From contig CANQPK010000021.1 of assembly GCA_947625685.1 (NCBI GenBank), positions 1 through 57,160 on the forward strand: 57,160 bases of DNA. Direction: 5' to 3'. A program made the position numbers and the translations under genes. This document shows positions 1 to 9,346 of the stretch, piece after piece (position 1 is the first letter of the stretch; the number at the start of each line of letters is the position of its first letter). Below the pieces are notes generated by a model. That model worked only from the letters and a program-made list of their open reading frames with translations. It did not search any database and had not been told where the DNA came from. This stretch comes from an uncultured Clostridia bacterium. Its GTDB lineage: Bacteria; Bacillota; Clostridia; TANB77; CAG-508.

Positions 1-19
1 TTCATTTTTTATATAACAA

Positions 20-71
20 AAGGACACACAAAACTTATACCAAAATTAAGTATAAGTACATGTGTGTCCTT
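20..71. terminator. Long hairpin downstream of pcrA
   Basis: AAGGACACAC at 20-29 pairs with GTGTGTCCTT at 62-71, and ACTTATAC pairs with GTATAAGT inside it. The hairpin can serve as a terminator on either strand and lies 225 bases beyond the pcrA stop. Confidence 0.6.
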
Positions 72-97
72 ATATTACCCTTTTCCTTTAAATATAT

Positions 98-136
<39 letters not shown>

Positions 137-295
137 TCTAGTGTTTTGGCGTTCCTCATCATTTGTTTTCCTCCAGTTTTTTGTTTGCTTTTGTAAAGCT
201 TTGTTTTATATTAATTTTATTCTAAGACTTTTTTCGTTAATAGTCAACAAAGATTACTAAATTGTAACATAAATTTAACAATTTTGTAACACTTT

Positions 296-2581
296 TTAAT
301 CTATCACTTCAAGTGCTGCATATTTTGCCATCAATCTCTTATGTCCTACTTTATCAAAGTTTATATCTACTTTATAATCTTCCCCTTCTTCTTCTACATA
401 GTTTATAGTACCTTCTCCAAATTTTTTATGATAAACCCTTACACCTGCTTTATATTTTGATATATCAAAATCATTTTGCTTTTTATTTAATCCGTTTAAG
501 AAACTTTCTGGCGTTCTAAAAGTAAAGGCTGGTTCTTTAAATGTTTGGTTATTAAAGTTTAGATTTTCTCTATATGTTTTAACTTTGCTTCCACCATAGC
601 TCCAACCATATCCATCTTCTTCAAAAGTCTCTCTACTATCTGTACTTAATAAACTTTCTTCACTTAGATATTCTTCTGGGATTTCCTTTAAAAATCTAGA
701 TACTGCATTGTACGATGTTGATCCAAATATTGTTCTTGTTTTTGCACAAGTCATAAATAGATGTTCTTTTGCTCTGGTTATTCCGACATAACATAGTCTT
801 CTTTCTTCTTCTATTCCATTTGGTTCATCAATAGATTTACTTCCTGGAAATATTCCTTCTTCTAGTCCTACTAAAAAAACTACTGGAAATTCTAGTCCTT
901 TTGCGCTATGGAGTGTCATTAATGTTACTTGCTCTTTTGGTTGTTCTGATTCATCTAGTTCATCTATGTCACTTGTAAGTGATATGCTTTCTAGAAATGT
1001 TCCTAGGTCATTTTCTGCCTCTTCATCAAATTCCATTGTTTCTGTTAGAAGTTCTTCTAGGTTTTCTATCCTATTTTCTGCTTCTTCTGTTTTTTCTTCT
1101 TCAAGTGCTTTTATATATCCAGTATTTTTCAAAACTGCTTCTGTTAATTCTGATACTGTCATTTCACTTGATTTTTTTACTAATTCATCTATGACTTCTA
1201 CAAATTCGCGAGTGTTTGCATATACTCTATTTAATCCATATCTGTCTGCATTTTTTATTATTTCGTACATTGATTTTTCTTCTCTGTCTGCTACTTCCAT
1301 AATTTTTTCTATGCTTGTATTTCCGATTCCTCTTTTAGGTTCATTTATTATTCTTCTTAAGCTTAGATTATCTTTTGTATTGTATATCAATCTCAAATAT
1401 GCAATTGCATCTTTTATCTCTTTTCTTTCATAGAACTTTAATCCACCTATGATTTTATATGGTATTTCTGATCTATTTAAAACATTTTCAAATACACGAG
1501 ATTGTGTGTTCATCCTATAAAGAATTGCAAAATCTGAATATTTATAATATTCTTCACGTTTTAGATGTTCTATTTGCTCTACAACATATCTTGCTTCCTC
1601 ATATTCATTATCTGTTAAATATGCTGTAACCATTTGTCCTTCTTCGTTTTCTGTCCATAGTTTTTTTTCATATTTTACTTCATTATTTTTTATTACGGAA
1701 TTAGCTACATTTAATATATTTTTTGTGCAACGATAATTTTGCTCTAGTTTTATTATTTTAGTTCCCGGGAAATCATTTTCAAAGTTTAATATATTTTTTA
1801 TATCTGCCCCTCTAAATGAATATATTCCTTGATCATTATCTCCAACAACGGTTATATTCCCATTTCTAGCAGATAAAAGTGTTACTAATGTAAATTGTGA
1901 TTTATTTGTATCTTGATACTCATCAACTAAAATGTATTTAAATTTTTCAGAATAATATTCAAGTACATCTGGCTCTTGCATTAATATTTTTATGCAAAAA
2001 TTTATTATATCATCAAAATCTAGTGCATTATTTTCTTTTAATTTTTTTTGATATAGAGCATATACACTAGAAATAACTTCTTTTCTAATTTCATTATTTG
2101 TCCTTTTTGCATATTCTTCAGGTTCTAGCATATCGTTTTTTGCATTACTTATCTCATACATAATGCTTTTATCAGTAAACATTTTATCATCAATTTTTAG
2201 TTCTTTCATACATTCTTTTATTAAAGCTTTTTGATCAGTTGTATCAAAAATTACAAATGAAGAAGTAAAGCCTAATCTATCTATATATCTCCTTAAAATT
2301 CTGACACATATAGCATGGAATGTCCCAATCCACATATCATTTGAAATGTCACCTAATAATTTTTGTATTCTATCTTTCATTTCATTTGCTGCTTTATTTG
2401 TAAATGTTATTGCAAGTATATTCCAAGGATTAACTCCTTTTTCTTGTATCAAATATGCAACTTTGTGTGTTAATACTTTTGTTTTTCCGCTTCCTGCTCC
2501 TGCAATTACAAGGCATGGTCCATCTGTCTGCAATACTGCTTCTTTTTGTTTATCGTTTAATTCTTCTAGTATATCTGTCAT
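296..2581 (-). CDS. pcrA: ATP-dependent DNA helicase PcrA/UvrD
   Basis: Superfamily 1A 3'-5' DNA helicase of 761 aa, acting in nucleotide excision repair and in removing obstacles before replication. The Walker A motif AGAGSGKT is at about residues 27-34. Helicase motifs II (VDEYQDTN), IV-type QNYRC and V/VI (TLHSAKGLEF, YVGITRAKE) follow in order. The C-terminal Tudor-like segment typical of PcrA (VYHKKFGEG) is present. Length fits the family. I chose the ATG at 2581 because a GGAAG-type ribosome site precedes it; an upstream ATG would add 15 residues without one. It has no in-frame CGG; all CGG strings fall across codon boundaries. It is followed on the same strand by nothing in the window. 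Confidence 0.96.
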   Translation of the reverse strand: MTDILEELNDKQKEAVLQTDGPCLVIAGAGSGKTKVLTHKVAYLIQEKGVNPWNILAITFTNKAANEMKDRIQKLLGDISNDMWIGTFHAICVRILRRYIDRLGFTSSFVIFDTTDQKALIKECMKELKIDDKMFTDKSIMYEISNAKNDMLEPEEYAKRTNNEIRKEVISSVYALYQKKLKENNALDFDDIINFCIKILMQEPDVLEYYSEKFKYILVDEYQDTNKSQFTLVTLLSARNGNITVVGDNDQGIYSFRGADIKNILNFENDFPGTKIIKLEQNYRCTKNILNVANSVIKNNEVKYEKKLWTENEEGQMVTAYLTDNEYEEARYVVEQIEHLKREEYYKYSDFAILYRMNTQSRVFENVLNRSEIPYKIIGGLKFYERKEIKDAIAYLRLIYNTKDNLSLRRIINEPKRGIGNTSIEKIMEVADREEKSMYEIIKNADRYGLNRVYANTREFVEVIDELVKKSSEMTVSELTEAVLKNTGYIKALEEEKTEEAENRIENLEELLTETMEFDEEAENDLGTFLESISLTSDIDELDESEQPKEQVTLMTLHSAKGLEFPVVFLVGLEEGIFPGSKSIDEPNGIEEERRLCYVGITRAKEHLFMTCAKTRTIFGSTSYNAVSRFLKEIPEEYLSEESLLSTDSRETFEEDGYGWSYGGSKVKTYRENLNFNNQTFKEPAFTFRTPESFLNGLNKKQNDFDISKYKAGVRVYHKKFGEGTINYVEEEGEDYKVDINFDKVGHKRLMAKYAALEVID

Positions 2582-2651
2582 TATTATGTTTCTTCCTTTC
2601 GTATGATTAATAGTTATAATTTGCAATTTAATTTAGTTAAGAATGCATAGG

Positions 2652-3941
2652 TTATATTATATTTAATATATGTTTGTATTCCTCAGGCTTTTCTGCATCT
2701 ATCTTATATGCACTTAATATCTTTTGCTTTACTTCGTCTATATTTTCTTTATTCGAATGTATATATGCGATTGTTTCTCCTGCATCTACTTTGCTTCCTA
2801 TCTTTTTTTCTAATATTATTCCAACTGTATGGTCTATTTCATCTTCCTTTTTCATTCTTCCTGCTCCAAGTTCTAAAGATGCTTTTCCTATTTGTTCAGC
2901 ATTAAGTTTTGTTATATATCCAGATTTTTCATTCCTTACTGGCACAATGTATTTTGCTTTTTTTATATTATTTAAATATTCTACATCTCCATATTGTTTT
3001 TCTACTAACTGAGTAAATTTTTCATACGCTTCTCCACTTTGTATTTTTTCAAGTACCTTTCTTTTATTTTCTTCTAAATCATTACCATATCCTGCAAGTT
3101 TTAAGATGTATGATGCAATAGTTAATACAACTTGTTTTACATCTTCTTGCATTTTTCCTTTTAAAGCTTGAACTGCTTCTTCTATTTCTAAAGAATTTCC
3201 AACAGCTTTTCCTATTGGCTCATCCATATTTGTTATAACGCATACTGTTTCTATTCCAGCAAGTTCTCCAATTTTTTTCATAAGAGTGCTTAATTCTTCT
3301 GCTTCTTCTTGATTTTTCATAAAAGCTCCACTTCCGCATGTTACTTCTAGTACAAGCTTATTTGCTCCTGCTGCTATTTTTTTACTCATTATGCTTGATG
3401 CTATAAGTGGTATGTTGTCAGTACATGCTATTGTATCTCTCAATGCATATATCTTCTTATCTGCTGGTGCTAAGTCCTTTGTTTGTCCTATTAAACTTAT
3501 TCCTATTTCCTTTATATTATTTTTAAATTCTTCAAGGCTTATATCTGTTCTATATCCTGGAATTGATTCCAACTTATCTATTGTTCCTCCTGTTATTCCA
3601 AGGCCTCTACCTGACATTTTTGCAACTGGAATTCCAAATGAAGCAATAATTGGCATTACTATTAATGTTATTTTATCTCCTACTCCACCGCTTGAGTGTT
3701 TATCTATTATTGTTTTTGATATATCACTTAAATCCAGTGTTTCTCCTGAGTTTGCCATTGCAAGTGTTAAGTCCTTTATTTCTTCGTAATCCATTCCGTT
3801 TATATATATCGCCATAACTAGTGCTGCTGCTTGATAATCTGTTATTTCTCCTTTTGTATATCCTTTAATAAAATATTCTATTTCCTCTTTACTAAGTCTT
3901 TTTTTATCTCTTTTTTTACTAATTATTTCAATTATATTCAT
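2652..3941 (-). CDS. pdp: Pyrimidine-nucleoside phosphorylase
   Basis: Cleaves uridine, thymidine or deoxyuridine with phosphate to release the base and (deoxy)ribose-1-phosphate in cytosolic pyrimidine salvage. The 429-aa product has the family phosphate-binding signature KHSSGGVGDK at residues 81-90, followed by SGRGLGITGGTIDKLES. Length matches Pdp/DeoA (about 430 aa). The start at 3941 has GGAGG five bases upstream; an ATG 12 bases earlier overlaps that ribosome site and is less likely. It lies 70 bp upstream of pcrA on the same strand. Cytidine deaminase at 8415-8828 supplies a related salvage step nearby. DeoA (thymidine-specific) cannot be separated from Pdp by eye. Confidence 0.93.
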   Translation of the reverse strand: MNIIEIISKKRDKKRLSKEEIEYFIKGYTKGEITDYQAAALVMAIYINGMDYEEIKDLTLAMANSGETLDLSDISKTIIDKHSSGGVGDKITLIVMPIIASFGIPVAKMSGRGLGITGGTIDKLESIPGYRTDISLEEFKNNIKEIGISLIGQTKDLAPADKKIYALRDTIACTDNIPLIASSIMSKKIAAGANKLVLEVTCGSGAFMKNQEEAEELSTLMKKIGELAGIETVCVITNMDEPIGKAVGNSLEIEEAVQALKGKMQEDVKQVVLTIASYILKLAGYGNDLEENKRKVLEKIQSGEAYEKFTQLVEKQYGDVEYLNNIKKAKYIVPVRNEKSGYITKLNAEQIGKASLELGAGRMKKEDEIDHTVGIILEKKIGSKVDAGETIAYIHSNKENIDEVKQKILSAYKIDAEKPEEYKHILNII

Positions 3942-4010
3942 ACTTACCTCCAATTACTTTGTAATTATATACTACTATTTTTTAAAATACTAGCGAACAA
4001 AACAAATTTT

Positions 4011-4039
4011 TTGACTTATTTTTTGCTATGTGCTATAAT
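4011..4039 (+). promoter_or_regulatory. Sigma-A type promoter for the 4109 gene
   Basis: TTGACT (4011-4016), a 17-base spacer and TATAAT (4034-4039), 70 bases before the start codon of the plus-strand gene. Confidence 0.85.
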
Positions 4040-4108
4040 TATTGTGTATATAGCATTATTCTCCATGTTTTACTTTAATTAAAGCTATTGCAAAGAAAGG
4101 ATTTAATT

Positions 4109-5401
4109 ATGGATAAAAGTTTATATGAAATTATGCAAGAAATTTATGCTCAAAAGAAGACTGAGTTTAGTAAAGATATTAAACTTATTGGTACTCTTAC
4201 TTCTGAAGAAGATACTCCTAATGGCAAAGTTTTAGTAACAAATGATGTTTTTGTAATAATTGATGAGATGCCAGATGGAAGTACATCTCAAAAGTTTATT
4301 ATTACTGGCCTTGATAAAGATGGTAAAATTTACCCTGCTCAAGAAATTGCACAAGATGACTTAAGTTTTCTTGCACAATTCCAAAATATGAATAAAGTAG
4401 AGGTTGTCTCTTTAAATGAATTAGATAAACAGTTAGAAAAAATAGCTAAAAAACTTGGAGTTAGTAAAGAAGATATTCGTACTATGTCTGAGGTTGATTT
4501 AGGTAAAGCTTTAGATGATAAAGGATTATCTAAGGATGATTTAGATAAAGATGAAAGTCAAGAAACTAAGCAGGATGAAAAAACTCCAGATCCAAATATT
4601 TTAAATAATGTTAGTGCAAAACAAGAAATAGATATGAATACTAAAGTTGATGATAGATATACTTTGGCAGATATTTTAGGTGTTCCTGCTGGTTCAAAAT
4701 TACTTGTTGTTTATCCAACTAATATTCCTGATAGGTCTAAATTACCATATTCAACTAATCTTATTTGTATGATTCAAAAACCTGATGGTTCTATTGAATA
4801 TTCTGATGCATTAACACAGGTTGGTGGAAAAGATTCAGACAAAAATGTATATGAAGTTAATAGAGATGGTTCTAGAGTGGAAGAAAAATCTGTTAAATCG
4901 TCTTTTGCTGTTAAATCTAGCATCGTAAAAAATGGTATTATAACTGCAAGAATAGGTTCTATGGGATATATAGAAGTTGGTTTTGGATATATTGATAAAA
5001 CTTCTAATAAAGATGTTGTTTCTGAAAGATTAGAAGATCAGCATACCCGTTATACAACTTACGAAGTTCGTAAAGAGTTCTCTCAAAAAGAAGGTGTTGA
5101 TAACATTACTGATAAAATGGATGAAATAAAAGAACATCCGGAAATGAGTAAAAACGGACAGAATGGAATAACCTTAGCTGAGGCTGATGGCGATTTCTCT
5201 ACTGGACATGAAGAAGTGCTTGAGCAAATTAAAGCATACAATCCTAATATTTCAGAGGTTTTTACAGATGAAGAAATCATAGATCGTTATCATTCAATGT
5301 GTGAAAAATATCCTGACGATAATGAAGAGGATAAAATAAGATACACTCAAGAAGATTTAGCTGAAGATGCTGAACATATGAGAGGTCCTATGGAGCATTA
5401 A
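4109..5401 (+). CDS. Unknown 430-aa soluble acidic protein
   Basis: I do not recognise this family. The product is acidic, with no signal peptide or membrane segment visible. The first part (about residues 1-120) and a second part (about 180-310, around ADILGVPAGSKLLVVYP) each look like a compact beta-rich fold. They are joined by a Lys/Asp/Glu-rich linker near residues 130-180. The tail (about 330-430) is rich in Glu and Asp and probably helical. The start at 4109 follows AAAGGA with good spacing; an in-frame ATG at 4088 lies before that site. It is a single-gene unit with a near-consensus promoter and its own hairpin terminator, on the strand opposite to its neighbours, which suggests strong independent expression. 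Confidence 0.8.
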   Translation: MDKSLYEIMQEIYAQKKTEFSKDIKLIGTLTSEEDTPNGKVLVTNDVFVIIDEMPDGSTSQKFIITGLDKDGKIYPAQEIAQDDLSFLAQFQNMNKVEVVSLNELDKQLEKIAKKLGVSKEDIRTMSEVDLGKALDDKGLSKDDLDKDESQETKQDEKTPDPNILNNVSAKQEIDMNTKVDDRYTLADILGVPAGSKLLVVYPTNIPDRSKLPYSTNLICMIQKPDGSIEYSDALTQVGGKDSDKNVYEVNRDGSRVEEKSVKSSFAVKSSIVKNGIITARIGSMGYIEVGFGYIDKTSNKDVVSERLEDQHTRYTTYEVRKEFSQKEGVDNITDKMDEIKEHPEMSKNGQNGITLAEADGDFSTGHEEVLEQIKAYNPNISEVFTDEEIIDRYHSMCEKYPDDNEEDKIRYTQEDLAEDAEHMRGPMEH

Positions 5402-5431
5402 TTGCTAAATAAAAAAGCTACTTTTTGAAGT

Positions 5432-5471
5432 GAACCCAAATTGTTAGACAAAAATTTAACAAGAAGGGTTC
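5432..5471 (+). terminator. Rho-independent terminator with TTGTTAGACAAAA loop
   Basis: GAACCC...GGGTTC enclosing TTGTTA/TAACAA, followed by a T run. It ends the 4109 gene. Its core is nearly identical to the hairpin at 9282-9319. Confidence 0.8.
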
Positions 5472-5495
5472 ATTTTTTATTATCTTTTTAATTAA

Positions 5496-6233
5496 CTATA
5501 TTCTTACTGCAATTATTCCTATCAAAAATCCTATTATATTTCCTAAGGCAGACATTCTTCCTTTGTATAAATCATTTGCTTCTGGAATTAACTCTCCTGT
5601 TACAATATATAGCATTGCTCCTGCTGCAAATGCTAAGCATAATGATATTACAGTTGTTGAAACTGAGCCAACTAAACTTCCAAAAAATGCTCCAACTCCA
5701 GTTGTTACACCTGATAATATAACATATAGTACTACTTTAAACGAACTTATTCCCCCGTTTTTCATTGGTACTGCCATTGATATCCCTTCTGGTATATCGT
5801 GGATTGCTATTGCTATTGCAAGTGAATATCCAAGTTTTATCGATGCTTCAAATCCTGCTCCTATGCTTAATCCTTCTGGCAAATTATGAAGTGCAAGTCC
5901 TATACCTACTGCGATTCCTGTTTTTAATAAATTATTCTTTTTATATTCATTTTTTTGGGTTTGTATTTTATTTTGCACAACTATATCACAGATTATCATA
6001 ACTATTATTCCAAATACTATTCCTGTTATTGTACTTGCAAAATCTGATACAGAGATTGCTTCTGGAATTAAGTCAAAACATACAATTGCCATCATCAACC
6101 CTGATGCAAATGATAGAATAAAGCTAAGCAATTTATTTGAAGTATTATTGAATTTTACTCCTATTATTCCACCAAGAGTTGTTCCAAATGTTCCAAAAAA
6201 TAGACCTAATAAAGTGTTTTTCAGTATATTCAA
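5496..6233 (-). CDS. ZIP-family divalent metal transporter
   Basis: Integral membrane zinc/iron-type transporter of about 245 aa with roughly eight hydrophobic segments. The ZIP metal-binding signatures are clear: HNLPEGLSIGAGF in transmembrane segment 4 and IAIHDIPEGISMAVP in segment 5. Members move Zn2+ or other divalent cations into the cytoplasm. I see no ATG at the front: GAGGTG is followed six bases later by TTG at 6233, which I take as the start. An alternative TTG at 6248 overlaps the ribosome site. It converges with the plus-strand 4109 gene across a shared hairpin. Substrate is not determinable. Confidence 0.88.
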   Translation of the reverse strand: MNILKNTLLGLFFGTFGTTLGGIIGVKFNNTSNKLLSFILSFASGLMMAIVCFDLIPEAISVSDFASTITGIVFGIIVMIICDIVVQNKIQTQKNEYKKNNLLKTGIAVGIGLALHNLPEGLSIGAGFEASIKLGYSLAIAIAIHDIPEGISMAVPMKNGGISSFKVVLYVILSGVTTGVGAFFGSLVGSVSTTVISLCLAFAAGAMLYIVTGELIPEANDLYKGRMSALGNIIGFLIGIIAVRI

Positions 6234-6309
6234 AATTATGCACCTCAATTAAATCTATGCACTAACATGTAGATTTAGACCTTACCTACAATAGTTAAAT
6301 TTTTATATA

Positions 6310-6337
6310 AAAAGGAGTACAATCAAGTACTCCTTTT
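6310..6337 (-). terminator. Terminator of the DUF2207 gene
   Basis: AAGGAGTAC/GTACTCCTT hairpin flanked by A and T runs, 20-45 bases past the DUF2207 stop. Confidence 0.8.
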
Positions 6338-6355
6338 AGTTTATAATTGCTAGGT

Positions 6356-8341
6356 CTATCTTCCGCCCATTCCGGCCTCCGACCTCCACCGCCGTCCGCC
6401 GTCCGCCTGAGAATCCTCCGCCTCCGGCCACCTCCGGCTTGAGAAGCTTCCTCCTGCTGATGCTACTTGTCTTGCATTTCTTGCACTTACTCCGGCATTA
6501 TATGCTCTTTGTATTCCATTTCCCATCATTCTATCAAAATTATACCTGCTCATCATATACATATATGTATAATTACTATAGAAGTTTCCATCTACATCTA
6601 CTATTTCTGGATATTTTACTTTCAACTCACTTAATACTTTATCTGCTATGCCAAATGCTGTTGCATATACTAGATATTTTTCCCACAATACGAGTTCTGG
6701 AACCTCTCTCTCATCAAGCAAAGAAAAGTTTTCCATATATCTTTTTAAAGCTTCCCACTCTTCTTTTTCATTTACACCTTTTTGTGTAAGTGTTCTTGTT
6801 TTATTTTGAAGTTTTCCGCAAAGTATTCCACATACAATATTAAATATTATTCCTAAAAATAAAGCAGGTAATAATATCATTAATCCTAATAAACATACGA
6901 ATACAAATGCTGCAGTATAATATGATATTTTCTTTGATCTCCATTTTTCTGATATCTTTTCTGATTTTTTATCATAATTTTCTTTATTTGCTTGTCTATC
7001 TCCTACATTACTTTCTATTCCTTCTATATTTGATAAAAATGTTCTATCATTATTTTTGGCATATTTTTCAATATCTTTCATTGTTATTGTAGTCTCATTT
7101 TCATCTTGTTTATTCTTTTTCGCAATATATTTTCGGGTATCTAATAATATTTTATATACTGATAATTCATCAGATTTTAATTCAGATTTTTCTATAGGAT
7201 AATTTATCTTTATTCTTATCTTATCTTTTTCATCTTCTTCAAATGATATAATTTTCTTTAATGCCAAATCTAGCATTGTTGCTGACACTATTTTTGATAT
7301 ATTATCCTTAAACTTATCTTTCTTATCAAAGTAATATAAAAATGCGGCATCCCCAGGAGTTGCTTCTTTATCTGGAAAATCTCTAAAATATTCTATTTTC
7401 GTTTCTGGCTTCAATACTTTTACATCTGATAGAGCTATTGCATATTTCACAATTTTTATAATATAGAATACAATTATAGCAATATTAGCTAAGAATAACA
7501 AAATTGCTAGTATTATTTCAATTATTTCCTGTGTTCTTTCGTTTCGTAAAATTCTTTCTCTTTCTGCATTTGCTTGATCTGCCCATACAGTTTCTTCACT
7601 TAATATTGAATCTAATCTATTTAAATTTACTTTATTTTGATTTTGTGTAAATATATCCTCTAACACTGCAACTCTTGTCTCTACCATCGTTTCTGTTGTT
7701 AAATATGATACTTCAAATGATACTGTTTCATTATCTACAATTTGTATTTCTCCATTTAATGGACCATGTGCCCATACTTTTAAATTTTCTTTATTTTTTA
7801 CTGCAGTTGGTAATTTTATTGTTCCTTTAAGTTCTCCTACATGCATTTCATTTGATGTACCTATAAATTGCCAATAAAATTCAGAACAATCATTATATGT
7901 TTTTATTCCATCTACTATCGTATAACTAATTTTATACGTCTTTGTTGTCCCACTATCTATTGAAACTCCCCAAGCAATTTCAAATTCGTCACTCTTTGTT
8001 TCTAGCCCATAGAAATAGCCTTTTTGAACATGATAAGCATATTCATCTGTTTTTGTAAAATTTAATACTTCTCCTGAATCTAACACTTCCGAAACTTTTA
8101 CATTTGTAATTCCTCCATATTTACTATTATCTAGTTCAAAATCTTTAAACAATGTATTTGTATATGATACATATATGTTCCAAGTTTCAACTACATCTAC
8201 TGTTCCATCTTCATTTAATTGTACATCATAATTTAATTCTTCCATATCCTGATATCCAGCATATGATATTGTGTTTAATGAAAATATAAATAATATTGAG
8301 ATAAGAAATATCGTTATTAGAAATATAACTTTTTTCTTCAT
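6356..8341 (-). CDS. DUF2207 membrane protein with recoded poly-Gly tail
   Basis: Predicted membrane protein of the DUF2207 family, 659 aa after recoding. It has a signal peptide (residues 1-28), an extracellular DUF2207 beta domain (about 30-240), a transmembrane helix near 275-300, a cytoplasmic helical part, and a double hydrophobic segment near 470-505. Family members typically end in a long Gly-rich tail. Read conventionally, the last 35 codons give an Arg/Glu/Trp-rich mixture. Skipping the C of each in-frame CGG (6434, 6424, 6399, 6392, 6379, 6372) yields a run of seven Gly, Phe-Ser, eleven Gly, then MGGR, at the same TAG stop. Six skips restore the frame. The start at 8341 has AAGGGG upstream. 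The function of the family is not established. Confidence 0.9.
   Translation of the reverse strand: MKKKVIFLITIFLISILFIFSLNTISYAGYQDMEELNYDVQLNEDGTVDVVETWNIYVSYTNTLFKDFELDNSKYGGITNVKVSEVLDSGEVLNFTKTDEYAYHVQKGYFYGLETKSDEFEIAWGVSIDSGTTKTYKISYTIVDGIKTYNDCSEFYWQFIGTSNEMHVGELKGTIKLPTAVKNKENLKVWAHGPLNGEIQIVDNETVSFEVSYLTTETMVETRVAVLEDIFTQNQNKVNLNRLDSILSEETVWADQANAERERILRNERTQEIIEIILAILLFLANIAIIVFYIIKIVKYAIALSDVKVLKPETKIEYFRDFPDKEATPGDAAFLYYFDKKDKFKDNISKIVSATMLDLALKKIISFEEDEKDKIRIKINYPIEKSELKSDELSVYKILLDTRKYIAKKNKQDENETTITMKDIEKYAKNNDRTFLSNIEGIESNVGDRQANKENYDKKSEKISEKWRSKKISYYTAAFVFVCLLGLMILLPALFLGIIFNIVCGILCGKLQNKTRTLTQKGVNEKEEWEALKRYMENFSLLDEREVPELVLWEKYLVYATAFGIADKVLSELKVKYPEIVDVDGNFYSNYTYMYMMSRYNFDRMMGNGIQRAYNAGVSARNARQVASAGGSFSSRRWPEAEDSQADGGRRWRSEAGMGGR
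6372..6436 (-). other. Cluster of six CGGN recoding sites
   Basis: In-frame CGG triplets, each reached only after the previous skip, at 6434, 6424, 6399, 6392, 6379 and 6372 (lowest plus-strand base of each triplet). Quadruplets are CGGA, CGGA, CGGC, CGGC, CGGA, CGGA. Codons before them are AGC, GGC, GGA, GGA, GGT and GGC. Confidence 0.9.
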
Positions 8342-8414
8342 AATTATAATCCCCTTTATAAATTTTATAGATTTCTGGATTTTTTTATTTATCCTTTAAC
8401 ATCTTTTTATATTT

Positions 8415-8828
8415 TTACAAGCTAAAGCCATCTGGTAATAGCTCTTCTAATGTCTTTTTTACTATACTTCCATCTTCTGTATACATACAAACTATAAAAT
8501 CTTTTTTACAGAATTCAGTCATGAATTGCCTGCAATATCCACAAGGAGTTGTATATATTAATTCATCTTTTCCACCTACAACAAGTATTGCCTCAAATTC
8601 CTTTTCTCCTTCTGATACTGCTTTTGTAAATGCAACTCTCTCTGCACAGATTGACATTATTCCACCATTTTCTATATTGCATCCCGAATAAATTTTTCCA
8701 TTCTTTGAAAGTAAAGCACAACCTACCTTAAAATTTGAGTATGGCGTATATGCATTTTTCCTTACATTTTTTGCTGTTTCTATTAATTCGTCTAAATTCT
8801 TGTTTAATAGCTCATTTTCTGTATTCAT
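8415..8828 (-). CDS. cdd: Cytidine deaminase
   Basis: Hydrolytic deamination of cytidine and deoxycytidine to uridine and deoxyuridine in the cytosol. The 137-aa product has the zinc and catalytic motif CAE at residues 61-63 and PCGYC at 95-99 supplying the other two zinc cysteines. The substrate-binding stretch GCNIENGG is at 49-56. Length and motif spacing fit the small homotetrameric Cdd class. The start at 8828 follows GAAAGGATG. It feeds the same salvage pathway as the pyrimidine-nucleoside phosphorylase 5 kb away. An apparent short leader separates it from DUF2207 (73 bp). Confidence 0.95.
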   Translation of the reverse strand: MNTENELLNKNLDELIETAKNVRKNAYTPYSNFKVGCALLSKNGKIYSGCNIENGGIMSICAERVAFTKAVSEGEKEFEAILVVGGKDELIYTTPCGYCRQFMTEFCKKDFIVCMYTEDGSIVKKTLEELLPDGFSL

Positions 8829-8900
8829 ATTATCATCCTTTCATTATGCTAAAAGCATACAATTTATTTGTTACATTATATCACATCGATTTCATAAATA

Positions 8901-8927
8901 AAAGAGCAGATAAATTATCCGCTCTTT
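8901..8927 (-). terminator. Terminator of spoIIID-like gene
   Basis: AAAGAGC..GCTCTTT hairpin with a T run on the minus strand, 15 bases after the spoIIID-like stop. Confidence 0.75.
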
Positions 8928-8941
8928 TTCCATATGGATGA

Positions 8942-9199
8942 TTACTGTTTGAGGTATCTCATCCTGGTTGCTTCGCCTCCGCGAATATGGCCTTCAGCCC
9001 TGTTCTTGTCCATTACCTTTCTTACTTTCTTTGCCAGCTTTCCAGAAATATGCGGCAAATACTTAGTAAGATATTTGTGGACAGTGCTCTTTGGAACCGA
9101 ATACTTTTCTCCAAGTTCCCGTACAGTTGCTCCTGTTCGGATGCACTCCTTGCTGATTTCGATGATCCTCTGTTGTCTTTCTACTTCCATCCTTGTCAT
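8942..9199 (-). CDS. spoIIID: SpoIIID-like sporulation transcriptional regulator
   Basis: Small DNA-binding protein (85 aa) matching SpoIIID, the mother-cell regulator that works with sigma-E. It has a helix-turn-helix with SVPKSTVHKYLTKYLP at about 33-48 and the conserved C-terminal HIRGGEATRMRY. Composition is clearly GC-richer than all neighbours (codons such as ATC CGA, GTA CGG, CGC GGA GGC), which suggests acquisition or replacement from another lineage. It contains one in-frame CGG (9119, followed by G) that must be read as a normal Arg codon, aligning with the Arg in TVR of SpoIIID. If CGG shifts the frame here as in the AT-rich genes, this gene would give a truncated product. The start at 9199 has GGAGG upstream. 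Confidence 0.88.
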   Translation of the reverse strand: MTRMEVERQQRIIEISKECIRTGATVRELGEKYSVPKSTVHKYLTKYLPHISGKLAKKVRKVMDKNRAEGHIRGGEATRMRYLKQ

Positions 9200-9241
9200 G
9201 TTTAATCCTCCATATGTTTTTTCTACAAAGTAGATAATAAA

Positions 9242-9270
9242 ATTATACCACTATTTTACATAATTTGCAA
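9242..9270 (-). promoter_or_regulatory. Promoter of spoIIID-like gene
   Basis: TTGCAA, a 17-base spacer and TATAAT on the minus strand. The same -35 and spacing occur before the other GC-rich gene (43597-43625). Confidence 0.7.
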
Positions 9271-9281
9271 ATATAAAAATA

Positions 9282-9319
9282 AACCCTCATTGTTAAACTT
9301 TTGTCTAACAATGAGGGTT
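9282..9319 (-). terminator. Terminator of prfA with TTGTTAGACAAAA loop
   Basis: Perfect AACCCTCATTGTTA/TAACAATGAGGGTT stem followed by a T-rich stretch on the minus strand. The loop and inner stem are shared with 5432-5471. Confidence 0.8.
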
Positions 9320-9346
9320 CACCTCATAGTTATAGTTTTATTCTTT

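Noticed and set aside
5432..9319. Insertion sequence ends flanking 5.4-9.3 kb
   Set aside because: The two similar hairpins act as gene terminators with T runs, and no transposase gene or target duplication is present between or beside them.
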